Positions 17,946 to 26,938 of a stretch of DNA of 39,995 nucleotides are shown one piece after another; within the stretch, counting starts at the first letter, position 1, and each line of letters opens with the position of its first letter. The position numbers were made by a program, and so were the translations under genes. A model generated the notes under the pieces. The model searched no databases and was not told the origin of the DNA. It saw nothing but the letters and a program-made list of their open reading frames with translations. This DNA is from Candidatus Kuenenia stuttgartensis (GTDB lineage Bacteria > Planctomycetota > Planctomycetia > Pirellulales > UBA1268): contig CAMBSN010000018.1 of the NCBI GenBank assembly GCA_945870505.1, forward strand, positions 1 through 39,995, in the 5' to 3' direction.

Positions 17946-18404
17946 TCAGGGGCCGGGAAACCAGTGGTAGAGCATGAGGTAGATCACCACGCCGGTCACC
18001 GACACATAGAGCCAGATCGGCAGCGTGATCCGGCCCAGGCGGCGGTGCGACTCCCACCGCCCCTTCCAGGCCAGGAAGAACATCCGCAGGGCCAGCACCG
18101 GCACCGCCACGGCGAGGAGGATGTGCGAGATCAGGATCGCAAAGTAGACCGGGCGGACCATCCCCTCACCGCGAAATGGCACATGCCCGACCAGGTAGTG
18201 GTACGTGAGGTAGCAGGCCAGAAACACGGCCGAGGTGACGAAGGCCGCGGCCATCGCGGCCCGGTGGCCCCGGACGTTACCCCGTTTGATGTACCTCCAG
18301 CCGACCACGAGCAGCACCGTGGCCAGCGTGTTGAGCAAGGCGTTAATGGTGGCAAGCGGATGCACGCCTGCGACGGCGGTGGCGTCGGCGATGAGGGCGA
18401 TCAT
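17946..18404 (-). CDS. DUF420 family membrane protein
   Basis: The 152-residue protein has four or five helices and the features of the DUF420 family (YozB/CtaM-like), often found beside caa3-type oxidase genes. 'LATINALLNTLATVLLVVGWRYIKRGNVRGHRAAMAAAF' is followed by 'LACYLTYHYLVGHVPF' and 'HILLAVAVPVLALRMFFLAWKGRWESHRRLGRITLPIWLYVSVTGVVIYLMLYHWFP'. Conserved histidines (HRAAM, YHY, SHILL, SHRRLGR) may bind haem or copper. Related proteins are reported to assist oxidase maturation in Firmicutes. Its start overlaps the SCO gene stop by 4 bp. Confidence 0.9.
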   Translation of the reverse strand: MIALIADATAVAGVHPLATINALLNTLATVLLVVGWRYIKRGNVRGHRAAMAAAFVTSAVFLACYLTYHYLVGHVPFRGEGMVRPVYFAILISHILLAVAVPVLALRMFFLAWKGRWESHRRLGRITLPIWLYVSVTGVVIYLMLYHWFPGP

Positions 18405-19165
18405 GGAACGATTCCCGCGTCGGACGCGGAGGTCTTCTCGGCCAGGACCTCGCGAATCAACCTCTTGAGCAGGTCCACGCGATCCTGCTGGAGCAGGTGA
18501 TAGCCGCCCCGCATCCGCCCCTGGCGATCGAAGACAACGCCACGCTCCGAATGCACGCCGAGTTCCACCGGTAGCCGAAACACCTTTTGGCCCACCTGCT
18601 CGATGAGCTTCAGGTCACCGGTGAGGAACTTCCACCGCTTTGGATCGGCATCGAACCTGGCCGCATACGACGCCAGCGTCTCGGGCGTGTCGTTGGCGGG
18701 GTCGCAGGTCAGGCTCACCACCAGGAAGTCTGGGTCGTCGATCTCGCGCAGGATTTCGGCGATCGCCTGGTTCTCCCGGAAGCACGGGCCTGGACAGTTG
18801 GCGAAGAAGATGGCCCCCATCCAGACGCGGCCCTTCAGCGACTCCGACGAGAACTCGGCTCCGGTCTGGTCGCGAAGCGTGAAGGGCACGTCGGCGAGGT
18901 TCGGGGCGTCGGCGGCTGTCTCGTCCACGGTGCCAGCCACCGGCGCGGGACGGGACGAATCGACCACGGGGGCCACGGAAGACTTCGAGCAGCCGACCAC
19001 GATGGTCAGCATCAGGCTGAGCAACGTGCTCCATGCCACCTTGGCCAACGCGGCCAACGCGCCAAAGCCGGCTGCGGGATGGCATGAGTTGGCTCGCGCG
19101 GGCAGGATAGCCCCAGGCTCGCCATCCTCACGCCAGTCCCTCCGCCTCCGCTGGTGGTTGCTCAT
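18401..19165 (-). CDS. sco: SCO1/SenC-type copper chaperone
   Basis: SCO proteins deliver copper to, or reduce, the CuA site of oxidase subunit II. This thioredoxin-fold protein (254 residues from the ATG at 19165) has the CxxxC copper-binding motif in 'IFFANCPGPCFRENQAI' and the distal ligand histidine in 'LGVHSERGVVFDRQGRMRGGYH'. A hydrophobic segment ending in 'LMLTIVVGC' (Cys near residue 59) looks like a lipobox, but about 40 charged residues precede it. The true start may therefore be further in, for example the GTG at 19039, or the protein may be anchored by that helix. It sits between subunit IV and the DUF420 gene, matching an assembly role for the oxidase encoded upstream. Confidence 0.92.
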   Translation of the reverse strand: MSNHQRRRRDWREDGEPGAILPARANSCHPAAGFGALAALAKVAWSTLLSLMLTIVVGCSKSSVAPVVDSSRPAPVAGTVDETAADAPNLADVPFTLRDQTGAEFSSESLKGRVWMGAIFFANCPGPCFRENQAIAEILREIDDPDFLVVSLTCDPANDTPETLASYAARFDADPKRWKFLTGDLKLIEQVGQKVFRLPVELGVHSERGVVFDRQGRMRGGYHLLQQDRVDLLKRLIREVLAEKTSASDAGIVP

Positions 19166-19208
19166 GAAGGACTCGTTCGCTGTTCCAGGGCGGTGCGAAA
19201 CACGTGGT

Positions 19209-19700
19209 TCAGTGGGCCTGGACCGCAAACGGGCCCTCGGTCGAGGCCTTCTCGAGCACCTTCAGATCAGCGCCACGGGCCATGTGGAGGGCCCGCTCCT
19301 GCGACACCATGCGGTTTCGCATGCCCACGTCGGGAATCAGCATGATCGCGAGAAACAGCGCCATCATCGCGGCGGGGATGGTGAGCACGTACTTCCAGTT
19401 CGCTTCCCACCAAACGTGCATGAAGAACAGGATCACGAGCATCGCCTTCGTGCATGAGACGGCCATCATGAACGTCCAGCCGACCTGCGGCTGATCCCGC
19501 CACGGCCACGCGGGCGAGTAGGTGAAGAACGACATCGTCGTCAGGCCGCAGAGGGCCAAAAACACGAGCAGGTATTTGCCGAGCCCGCCATGCGCGTGGT
19601 GGTCGCCGTGCTCAGACTCGATCGAGTGCTGCAGCGTCTCGTCGGCCGATTCGCCGGAGCGGGTGACGGGGCCGTGGGAGTGGGTGCCGTGATCGGACAT
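19209..19700 (-). CDS. ctaF: Cytochrome c oxidase subunit IV (caa3 type)
   Basis: The 163-residue protein corresponds to the small prokaryotic oxidase subunit IV. It has a His-rich N-terminus ('SEHGDHHAHGG') and three helices: 'YLLVFLALCGLTTMSFF', 'WTFMMAVSCTKAMLVILFFMHVWWE' and 'YVLTIPAAMMALFLAIMLIPD'. The 'K.MLVILFFMH' helix is the family's hallmark. The ATG at 19700 was chosen over upstream codons that overlap subunit III. It starts 10 bp after the subunit III stop, so the two are co-transcribed. The His-rich tail is unusual in length and also occurs in subunits I and III here. Confidence 0.9.
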   Translation of the reverse strand: MSDHGTHSHGPVTRSGESADETLQHSIESEHGDHHAHGGLGKYLLVFLALCGLTTMSFFTYSPAWPWRDQPQVGWTFMMAVSCTKAMLVILFFMHVWWEANWKYVLTIPAAMMALFLAIMLIPDVGMRNRMVSQERALHMARGADLKVLEKASTEGPFAVQAH

Positions 19701-19710
19701 GGTTGGGCCT

Positions 19711-20751
19711 TCAGAACAGGTACATGAGCGGAAACAGGAAGATCCACACGAGATCGACGAAGTGCCAGTAAAGGCCGATGTTCTCGATCGCCCCGACCCG
19801 CTTTGCGTTGAGCGTCCAGGTGCACATGATCCCGAACACGAGCAGGCCGACAGCAACGTGGATCGCGTGGAAGCCGGTGAGCAGGAAGTAGGTGCTGGCC
19901 CACATGTTGCCGCCGGGGATCACCGTGGGGAGCCTCAGCCAACGGAAGGCGTCGTTGAGCCCATGGGCCCCGTGGCCGCCTCCGTGGTCGGCCCCTTCCG
20001 CCGGCAGCGGCATCACCTGATCCGCGACGACCGCCATGTCGAATGCCTGCTGGTCGGCGCTCATCACAATCTTCTGAATCTGCTGCAGGCGGGTGCGGGC
20101 CGTCTGCTGGTCGGCGGAGAGGCGGTCGGCGGGCGCCGCGTCGAGCCGCTGCAAGAGATCGACCGTGTCGCCCGACTTGGCCTCGGCGTCGGCCGGATCA
20201 CGGAGGGCGCTCGGCACCTGCCCCACGGGCGTCTTTCGTAGTTCATCGAGGCGCGCCCGGACAGCTGAGCCGTAGTAGAGGTCGGGCCGCTCGTAGATCC
20301 GGCTGTGCGGCATCGCGGGGTAGATGCCGTGGGAGAACTTCGCGGAGTACTCGTAGCCCTTCACGCCAAGGAAGAGCGTCCCGAGCAGGAGGGTGAGCAG
20401 CATCCAGATCTTCGCCAGGCTCGCCTTGTTGGCGCGGGCGGCCTCGAGTGCCAGCACCACGGTGACGCTGGAGCAGATCAGCACAAACGTGTTGAACGCG
20501 CCGATCGGCTCGGAGAGGTGCACGTGGTGCGGCTTCGGCCAGATCGGGGCACCGAAGCGGAGCACCACGTAACTGCCGAGCAGCGCCGCGAAGAACATGA
20601 TCTCCGTCGAGAGGAAGAGCCACATGATCAGCTTGCCGCGGGAGAGCGGCAGGCCGGGCTGATACTGGAGCGTGACGTGGCCGTGATGGCCGTCATCACC
20701 GGCATGGCCATCATCGTGACCCGGAGAGATCGAGGCGGCGTGAGCGTGCAT
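19711..20751 (-). CDS. ctaE: Cytochrome c oxidase subunit III with large insert
   Basis: Subunit III supports the oxidase core. The protein is 346 residues, longer than the ~200 usual for five-helix caa3 subunit III. The N-terminus is His/Asp/Gly-rich ('[14 protein letters not shown]'). Helices include '[27 protein letters not shown]', '[20 protein letters not shown]', '[22 protein letters not shown]', '[24 protein letters not shown]' and '[20 protein letters not shown]'. Family motifs 'TGFHAIHV' and 'WHFVD..W' are intact. Between the third and fourth helices (about residues 138-262) lies a ~120-residue hydrophilic insert with a helical, charged stretch ('[24 protein letters not shown]'). It lies 24 bp after ctaB. 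Confidence 0.95.
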   Translation of the reverse strand: MHAHAASISPGHDDGHAGDDGHHGHVTLQYQPGLPLSRGKLIMWLFLSTEIMFFAALLGSYVVLRFGAPIWPKPHHVHLSEPIGAFNTFVLICSSVTVVLALEAARANKASLAKIWMLLTLLLGTLFLGVKGYEYSAKFSHGIYPAMPHSRIYERPDLYYGSAVRARLDELRKTPVGQVPSALRDPADAEAKSGDTVDLLQRLDAAPADRLSADQQTARTRLQQIQKIVMSADQQAFDMAVVADQVMPLPAEGADHGGGHGAHGLNDAFRWLRLPTVIPGGNMWASTYFLLTGFHAIHVAVGLLVFGIMCTWTLNAKRVGAIENIGLYWHFVDLVWIFLFPLMYLF

Positions 20752-20775
20752 GTCGTTGCTTGGGATTCGAGAGGA

Positions 20776-21750
20776 TCAGACCGGCCTGCCAAACGCGACC
20801 GCCGCAGTGAGCAGGCCGAGCAGGGAGCCAAGGGACGTGAACAAGAGAACGCGGGCGGAGGCGTCGTCGCGGCGAACTGCGAACCGGATCGACGCCACTA
20901 CATAGACGATCGAGGCCACGGCTGCCGCGAGAAACAGGCGGATGCTGCCGGAGGGCACCGCGAGCACGAGGCTGGCGGGCACCATGGCGAGCGCCGCGGT
21001 GAGCGACTGGCCCGCCGCACGGAGGCCGGAGGGATCAACGACCGTAAGCATCTTCAGTCCCGCCGCGTCGTACTGGTGGCGATAGAGCCAGGCGATCGCC
21101 ATGAAGTGGGGAAACTGCCAGAGGTAGAGGACCGTCGCCAGGGCCGCCGCGGCCAGCCCGCCCCGGGCATCGCCAGCGGCGAGCCGCTCGGGCCCACCGG
21201 CGGCGAGCCAGCCAATGGCCACGGGAAGGGCCCCAGCCACGGCGCCAACGGCGGTGTTAAGCGGCGTCGTCAACTTGAGCGGCGTGTAGAGCAGCACATA
21301 GAGCAGCCAGGTGGCGACAGCGGCGGCGGTCGGCTGCCAGCCACTCGACGCCCACACGAAAGCCACACCCACGATGAGCGTCGCAGCCGTGAGCCACCAG
21401 GCGTCGCGGATCCCGAGCCGACCCGCCGCGAGCGGTCGGTTGGCAGTGCGCTGCATCAGGCGGTCGGTCTCGCGCTCGAGAATCTGATTGGCGATGCTGG
21501 AACTCGCCGCCACGAGCGCCGTGCCCACGAGCAGGAAGGCCACGGCGGCAGGATTCTCAGGTCGGCCTCCGGTCAGCCAGAGTGCGGTGACGACCGTCGC
21601 GAGCACCATCACGGCGATCCGTGGCCGGGTGAGCCGCGACAGTTCTGTGGCCCATGAGGCGGCGTGCGTCACCGGCGGCGCGGCATCGGCGACACGCCCA
21701 GCGAACGGCGGCGACACGGCAACAGCGTCAGTGAAGGTCGGCGACGTCAT
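20776..21750 (-). CDS. ctaB: Protohaem IX farnesyltransferase (haem O synthase)
   Basis: This membrane UbiA-family prenyltransferase converts haem B to haem O, the first step toward haem A for the oxidase encoded in the same run. The 324-residue protein has about nine helices after a hydrophilic N-terminus. The prenyl-diphosphate-binding motif is in 'SIANQILERETDRLMQRTANRPL', with Glu replacing the first Asp of the usual NxxxDxxxD. The second conserved loop is 'YLWQFPHFMAIAWLYRHQYDAAGLKML'. 'LYTPLKLTTPLNTAVGAVAGALP' also matches the family. Its ATG overlaps the ctaA stop by 4 bp, indicating coupled translation. Confidence 0.95.
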   Translation of the reverse strand: MTSPTFTDAVAVSPPFAGRVADAAPPVTHAASWATELSRLTRPRIAVMVLATVVTALWLTGGRPENPAAVAFLLVGTALVAASSSIANQILERETDRLMQRTANRPLAAGRLGIRDAWWLTAATLIVGVAFVWASSGWQPTAAAVATWLLYVLLYTPLKLTTPLNTAVGAVAGALPVAIGWLAAGGPERLAAGDARGGLAAAALATVLYLWQFPHFMAIAWLYRHQYDAAGLKMLTVVDPSGLRAAGQSLTAALAMVPASLVLAVPSGSIRLFLAAAVASIVYVVASIRFAVRRDDASARVLLFTSLGSLLGLLTAAVAFGRPV

Positions 21751-22712
21751 GCGAAGGCCCTTTCAGACGCGCGCCCCTCGCGGACGCCGGCGGCACGGCC
21801 GATCGCCCCGGCCTCGATCGCAAGCACGACCGACGCGCCGAGGATCAGCATGCCGAGGACGACGTGCCCGGTGACGACCAGCGCGTTGCCCACGCTGCGG
21901 GCCCGCAGCGGTTCGGCCAACTGCCACCCCTCCGGCAGGATGCTCGAAGGCACGCCCCAGTTGGCGACCCAGGCGCCGCAGCCGAGCAGAAACTGCACGA
22001 TCACAAAGGCGACGATTCCCTTCGACCACCGCCGCGCGGCGGTCGAGCCGTCCTCACCGAGGACGACCGCACTGACGACCGAAAGCACCGTGACGGCGAC
22101 GGCGCCGAGGATGTGCAGAGCGACGAGCCCACGGAAGGTCGCCGGATCGACCGTCGCGTCGAGGTGCCGCAACTGGGCGCCGGCCACAAGCTGCAGGTAG
22201 GCCGCGACGAGCAGCGCGACGGGCAGTCTGGTGGCACCTCCGGCGACGACCTCCGCCGACCGCCTCGAGAGCGTGGCGATGGCGACGGCGACGGCAAAGA
22301 ACAGCGGCCCGGTGCAGGCGTGGACCTTGGCGACGGTCTTGTCGTCGAGCAGCACCCGCGCGCCACCGAGCACCCCTTGGATCACGACGAGCGCGACCGC
22401 GGCCACGGCGAGCCAGCGAACAGCCGGCCGGACGCTCGACCGCCACGCCACGGCGGCGAGGCAGAGCGTCACCATGCCCGTCACTGCGCCGAGCAGCCGG
22501 TGCCCGTGCTCGAGAAACAGATCCCACGGGCCGTGAAACCACTCGTCCCAGGGAAACAGGAACATGTTGTGGCCGTAGGTCGCCGGCCAGTCAGGCACGG
22601 CCATCGCCGCTTCGTACGTGGTCACGAGCGCCCCGAACGACAGCAGCATCGCCGTCACACCCACCAGCAGGCAGGCGACGATGTGCGTCCAGTTGTAGGC
22701 GGAAATTCTCAT
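21747..22712 (-). CDS. ctaA: Haem A synthase (CtaA/COX15 family)
   Basis: This oxidises haem O to haem A in the membrane, directly serving the adjacent oxidase. The 321-residue protein has eight helices in two similar halves with histidines placed as in the family: 'LEHGHRLLGAVTGMVTL', 'AKVHACTGPLFFAVA', 'LVALHILGAVAVTVL' and 'VVTGHVVLGMLILGASV'. 'IQGVLGGARVLLDD' and 'QFLLGCGAWVANWG' match the usual 'QG.lGg..V'. The ATG at 22712 was selected as the family start; the longer ORF reading upstream enters the intergenic region after subunit I. It begins 182 bp after that stop, the widest gap of the oxidase part, so an internal promoter is possible there. Confidence 0.93.
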   Translation of the reverse strand: MRISAYNWTHIVACLLVGVTAMLLSFGALVTTYEAAMAVPDWPATYGHNMFLFPWDEWFHGPWDLFLEHGHRLLGAVTGMVTLCLAAVAWRSSVRPAVRWLAVAAVALVVIQGVLGGARVLLDDKTVAKVHACTGPLFFAVAVAIATLSRRSAEVVAGGATRLPVALLVAAYLQLVAGAQLRHLDATVDPATFRGLVALHILGAVAVTVLSVVSAVVLGEDGSTAARRWSKGIVAFVIVQFLLGCGAWVANWGVPSSILPEGWQLAEPLRARSVGNALVVTGHVVLGMLILGASVVLAIEAGAIGRAAGVREGRASERAFA

Positions 22713-22894
22713 GATTGCGACCGACACGGACCCAAACTGAGGCAGGCGAAGGGACTGGCGGAAGTTCGACGAGCGTTGGAGATTTCGCTCGCCGCAGTTC
22801 TGCCCCTTCGGTCCGGGTAGTGCGAAATATCCCCGCGAGGAGAACTCCGCCATCCCGAAGCCGTCTTTGGCTCACTGACCGTTGCGGGCTCCTC

Positions 22895-24721
22895 TCAGTG
22901 TGCCGCCGCCGCCGCCGCGGCGGCAGCATTTGGCGGATCGGTCTGCATGAGGTGATCCTTCTCAACGCCCGGCACCGAGTACTCGTAGGGCCCGCGGTGC
23001 ACGATCGGCTGGTAGTCGAAGTTGCCGTGGCCCGGCGGGCTCGGCGCGGTCCACTCCAGCGTGTTGGCGTTCCACGGGTTTCTGCCGGCGAGCGGGCCCC
23101 AGAACATGCTGTAGATGAAGTTGGCCGCGAAGATCACCTGCGTGGCCACCATGCCGATGGCGCAGTAGGTCATGAAGGCGTTCATCGGCTGGAGGTGATG
23201 GAACGTCTCGTAGTGGTAGGCGTCGGCGAGCCGCCGCGGAAAGCCGACCGCCCCAAGGATGTGCATCGTGAAGAACGTGCCGTTCAAGAAGATGAACGTG
23301 AGGAAGAAGTGCACCTTCCCCCAGAACTCGTTCATGGTGCGGCCGAACATCTTCGGGAACCAGAAGTAGATCGCCGCCCAGACACCCATCGCCGTGCCAG
23401 CGAAGAGGACGTAGTGGAAGTGGGCCACGATGAAGTAGGTGTCGTGAATGAAGATGTCGACCGGCGTGGCGGCCATGAAGATGCCGGAGAGGCCGCCGAT
23501 GATGAACATCGACACGAACGAGAGGGCGAAGAGCATCGAGGTGGTGAACTGGATCTTGCCGCCCCACAGCGTGCCGAGCCAGTTGAAGGTCTTCACAGCG
23601 CTGGGCAGGGCGATCATCATCGTTGACACCATGAAAGTGATGCCGAGCGCCGGGTTCATGCCCGACATGAACATGTGGTGGCCCCAGACGATGAAGCCGA
23701 GGCCCGCGATGCCGGCGATCGAATAGACCATCGGCCGGTAGCCGAACAGCGGCTTGCGGGCGAAGACGGTAAGAATGTCGCTCACCATGCCCATCGCCGG
23801 GAGGATCATGATGTAGACGGCCGGATGGCTGTAGAACCAGAAGAGATGCTGCCAGAGGAGCGGTTGGCCGCCGCCGGCACCCGCGATCGCGTTGTTGACG
23901 ACGTTGCCTTCCGGCGAGAAGAAGCCCGTGCCGAGCATCCGGTCGGAGAGTTGCATGAACCCGGCGGCCGTGAGCACCGGCAGGGCGAAGGCCTGGAGGA
24001 TGGCGGTGATGAACATCGCCCAGATCGTCATCGGGAGGCGAAACATCGTCATGCCGGGTGCCCGCATGAGGATGATGGTCGTCATGTAGTTGACGCTTCC
24101 GAGCATGCTGGAGACGCCGACCATCGTGAGGCCGAGTAGCCACATCGTCTGCCCCATGCCGCTGGCCGGCGACGAGGCGGGGTTCGTCGAGAGCGTGGGG
24201 TAACTCGTCCAGCCGCCCGAAGCCGCACCTCCTTCGACGAAGAAGCTTGCTCCGAAGAAGAAAAAGGCGGGCCACATGAACCAGTACGACAGCATGTTGA
24301 GCGTCGGAAACGCCATGTCATCGGCGCCGATCATCAGCGGGATGAGGAAGTTGCCGAACGCACCCGCGAGGATCGGGATGATCACGAGGAAGATCATCAC
24401 CGAGGCATGCATGGTAAAGAGCATGGTGTAGAACTCGGGCGACATCTGGCCACCCTCCTGCGCGAAGAGCTTGCCGATCACCGGCACGTCGGACCACGGC
24501 CATGCCACCTGCCAACGGACGGCGAGGGCGAGCAGGCCGCCGATCAGAAACCAGAGCAGCGTCGAAAACAGGAACTGCAGCCCGATGACCTTGTGGTCCT
24601 TCGAGAACACATAGGTCGAGAGGAAGTGCGACAGCCCCGCCTTCGGCGCATGGCCGTGGGCGTGTCCAACGACGGTGCCGTGCTCGACGGCGGGCGTTGC
24701 GGTGACGGGGGGCGGGGTCAT
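22895..24721 (-). CDS. ctaD: Cytochrome c oxidase subunit I
   Basis: This is the catalytic haem-copper subunit (haem a, haem a3-CuB), 608 residues, with twelve core helices. Metal ligands are visible: 'MHASVMIFLVI' (haem a), 'FYSHPAVYIMILPAMGM' (CuB His and cross-linked Tyr), 'WGHHMFMSGM' (CuB His pair) and 'HDTYFIVAHFHYVLFAG' (haem a3 and haem a). The YSHPAV form, lacking the glutamate of HPEVY, is characteristic of A2-type oxidases; this is family knowledge. The C-terminus ends in a poly-Ala run and His. The ATG at 24721 follows subunit II by 43 bp. It has a His-rich cytoplasmic N-terminus ('HGTVVGHAHGHA'). Confidence 0.97.
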   Translation of the reverse strand: MTPPPVTATPAVEHGTVVGHAHGHAPKAGLSHFLSTYVFSKDHKVIGLQFLFSTLLWFLIGGLLALAVRWQVAWPWSDVPVIGKLFAQEGGQMSPEFYTMLFTMHASVMIFLVIIPILAGAFGNFLIPLMIGADDMAFPTLNMLSYWFMWPAFFFFGASFFVEGGAASGGWTSYPTLSTNPASSPASGMGQTMWLLGLTMVGVSSMLGSVNYMTTIILMRAPGMTMFRLPMTIWAMFITAILQAFALPVLTAAGFMQLSDRMLGTGFFSPEGNVVNNAIAGAGGGQPLLWQHLFWFYSHPAVYIMILPAMGMVSDILTVFARKPLFGYRPMVYSIAGIAGLGFIVWGHHMFMSGMNPALGITFMVSTMMIALPSAVKTFNWLGTLWGGKIQFTTSMLFALSFVSMFIIGGLSGIFMAATPVDIFIHDTYFIVAHFHYVLFAGTAMGVWAAIYFWFPKMFGRTMNEFWGKVHFFLTFIFLNGTFFTMHILGAVGFPRRLADAYHYETFHHLQPMNAFMTYCAIGMVATQVIFAANFIYSMFWGPLAGRNPWNANTLEWTAPSPPGHGNFDYQPIVHRGPYEYSVPGVEKDHLMQTDPPNAAAAAAAAAH

Positions 24722-24764
24722 CAGGATTCCTCCGGAAACAAAAGGGATTCCACTCGGCGATTGG

Positions 24765-25565
24765 TCATTCGGCGGCGGCCACGTCGGCAGCCTCCGGCGG
24801 GGGCTGCGTGGCACCCTGCTCGGCATACTTCCGTTCGAGCCATGCATCGAAGGCGGCTCGCGGCTCGAACGTGACGCGGCCCTTCATCTTATAGTGGCCC
24901 CAGCCGCAGAGTTCGGCGCAGACGATGTCGAACTCGCCAGCCTCGCGGGCCTTGAACCAGACGGGGATCTTCATGCCCGGCACGGCGTCCTGCTTGATGC
25001 GGACGTTCGGCAGGAAAAATGAGTGGAGCACGTCCATGCTCTTGAGTTGAACCAGCACATCTTCGTCGATGGGGAGGTGCAGGTCGTTGACAAGAAACAG
25101 GTCGTCGGCTGTGCCGAGCGTGCCGTCGCGGCCCGGATACCGCAGCCGCCACTCGAACTGCCGTCCCACAACCTCCACCGTCGGAGACATCGCGGGCCGC
25201 CGCATCTTCACGTCGGCCCAGGCGTTCATCTGGTAGATGGCGAGAAACAGGAGCGTGGCCGCGGGAATGATCGTCCAGACCACTTCGAGCGTGTGGCTGC
25301 CCTGGATGTAGGTCGCCTCGCCCTTCTGCTTTGCCGCGTCGTACTTCCACATGAACCAGAACAGCAGCACTTCCGTGACCACGAACACAACGCCCGTCAA
25401 CGCGAGGATGAAGTAGAAGAGCGAGTCGATGCTCGCCCCATGCTCCGACACGTCTTTCGGCAGCCAGTAGTCGTAGGCGGGAGCGATGGCGAACGTCGCC
25501 ACACCCAGCACCGGGACGGCGAGAAAAAGCAGGGACCAGAAGATTCCGGCGAGTCGCTTGCCCAC
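24765..25565 (-). CDS. ctaC: Cytochrome c oxidase subunit II (CuA)
   Basis: This subunit receives electrons at the binuclear CuA centre. The 266-residue protein has two N-terminal helices ('FWSLLFLAVPVLGVATFAI' and 'FYFILALTGVVFVVTEVLLFWFMW'). A cupredoxin domain with all CuA ligands follows: 'DVLHSFFLPNVRIKQDAVPGM' supplies the first His and 'VCAELCGWGHYKMKG' supplies Cys, Glu, Cys, His and Met. The aromatic patch appears as 'QFEWRLRYPG'. There is no C-terminal haem c domain, so the oxidase is not a fused caa3 type; separate carriers are encoded just upstream. It lies 39 bp after the dihaem cytochrome gene. Confidence 0.97.
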   Translation of the reverse strand: MGKRLAGIFWSLLFLAVPVLGVATFAIAPAYDYWLPKDVSEHGASIDSLFYFILALTGVVFVVTEVLLFWFMWKYDAAKQKGEATYIQGSHTLEVVWTIIPAATLLFLAIYQMNAWADVKMRRPAMSPTVEVVGRQFEWRLRYPGRDGTLGTADDLFLVNDLHLPIDEDVLVQLKSMDVLHSFFLPNVRIKQDAVPGMKIPVWFKAREAGEFDIVCAELCGWGHYKMKGRVTFEPRAAFDAWLERKYAEQGATQPPPEAADVAAAE

Positions 25566-25604
25566 GTCGATGAACTCCCTCGTCGATTGACCGTTCGTGC
25601 CGCT

Positions 25605-26900
25605 CTAGAGCCGATCCTTCGCCACCATCGGGCGATCAGCCCCAAGTTCGCCATCGAACTCATAGGGCAGCGACCGGATGTAGTTGACGATGTGCCAGAT
25701 TTCCGCGTCGGCGACACTCCCCTTGCCACCAGGGCCCGAGGGGCCGACGCCAGGCATCGGTGCGCCGTTGATACCCGTGTAGAGCCGGCGGTAGAGATCG
25801 ATCGGACGGCGACCGCCGCGGTACAGGCCAAGCCTCAGATTTCGCGGCGGGATGGGCCGCGGCCGGAGGGCGTCGCCCTCGATCACGTCAGTTGCTGCAT
25901 GGAGCCACGCCGCCCGGCCGGCATCGTCCTGAGACGCACCAAGGCCGCCGGCAACCTCCTTGCCCCACTCGACGATCACCTTGTTCCAATCGTCGTAATC
26001 ATTGGCCTGACCGTCGCCGAGCGCCGTCACGCCGTGACACTTCACGCAGCCACCATCGCCGTGGAAGAGCGCCCGGCCGCGGGCGACCGACTCGTGATTG
26101 GCAGGGTCGTCGCCGGGCTTCGTGAAATCCAAGGTGGTGGGCACCGCAGCGATTGGAATCCGGGCCTCCTCGGCCCCCTGCCACTTTTCGACGATCGGCG
26201 TGAGGATCTCGTCAACAAGAAACTCTTTCGTCGTCGGCATCGTGTCGTCGACGCCAAGTTCCTGCTCGGCGTAGGTGTAGAGCGCCAATTCCGTCTCGCC
26301 CCGCATCGACAGGTAGCGAACGTATTCCACCAGTGCGTCAACCTTCGCAGGGGGCAGGAGCGCGAACGATGGCATCGACGAGCCGGGCACGCCGTCGTGC
26401 AGAACGCGAGTGAGGTCGTCGCGAGCAGGCCGGGCATCCCGCCAGGTACTCTTGAACTTGTACTTCCCGGGACGATAGTCGCGGGGATACGGATTGAGAA
26501 ACGCCGCGGTCGGCCCCATACCGTCGCCGCTGATGCCGTGGCAATGGGCACAGTGCTCGCGATAGAGGCCGTTCTTACGACCCACGATGTCGCTGCGGAC
26601 CGGGCCGGCGGCAAGTTGAAGCTTCGCCAGATCGAGACCCGTTTCGGCGAGGGCCACAGGCGCGTCGGGCGTGCCGTACATCGCCTCCAGAATCGTGGCT
26701 ACCTGCTTCTGCCGGTCGTTGGCCCACGACGACCAGGGCTTTTCCATCCCCGACTCCGGGGCCGCGGTCTTGGTGGCCTGCACCATGTTGAGCCGGAACG
26801 ACGCGGGGGGCGTTTTGCCACACCCGACGGCGGTGGCGACGAAGGCCATGATGAAGGTGAATCGCATGGTGGATCGAGTCGCTGCGGACGACGTCTTCAT
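25605..26900 (-). CDS. Dihaem cytochrome c lipoprotein
   Basis: The 431-residue protein has a lipobox ('FIMAFVATAVGCGK') and two class-I cytochrome c domains. The first is 'YREHCAHCHGISGDGMGPTA' with methionine ligand region 'GVPGSSMPSFALL'. The second is 'DGGCVKCHGVTALGDGQ' with 'NGAPMPGVGPSG'. A ~100-residue region with no haem motif separates them. It is likely an outer-face membrane-anchored electron carrier between the bc-type complex and the CuA subunit, whose gene follows 39 bp later. The ATG at 26900 was chosen since the lipoprotein signal starts shortly after; an internal ATG 12 codons on is possible. The region upstream in the same open frame overlaps the copper protein gene and is not protein-like. 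Confidence 0.92.
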   Translation of the reverse strand: MKTSSAATRSTMRFTFIMAFVATAVGCGKTPPASFRLNMVQATKTAAPESGMEKPWSSWANDRQKQVATILEAMYGTPDAPVALAETGLDLAKLQLAAGPVRSDIVGRKNGLYREHCAHCHGISGDGMGPTAAFLNPYPRDYRPGKYKFKSTWRDARPARDDLTRVLHDGVPGSSMPSFALLPPAKVDALVEYVRYLSMRGETELALYTYAEQELGVDDTMPTTKEFLVDEILTPIVEKWQGAEEARIPIAAVPTTLDFTKPGDDPANHESVARGRALFHGDGGCVKCHGVTALGDGQANDYDDWNKVIVEWGKEVAGGLGASQDDAGRAAWLHAATDVIEGDALRPRPIPPRNLRLGLYRGGRRPIDLYRRLYTGINGAPMPGVGPSGPGGKGSVADAEIWHIVNYIRSLPYEFDGELGADRPMVAKDRL

Positions 26901-26938
26901 GGGACTGGGGTTGCGTGTGGTGGACGGATGGTTGCTGA

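Noticed and set aside
22713-22894. Possible small gene in the 182-bp gap between oxidase subunit I and ctaA
   Set aside because: The only open frame is an upstream extension of ctaA with unconserved-looking sequence; an internal promoter is more likely, but I could not identify clear boxes.
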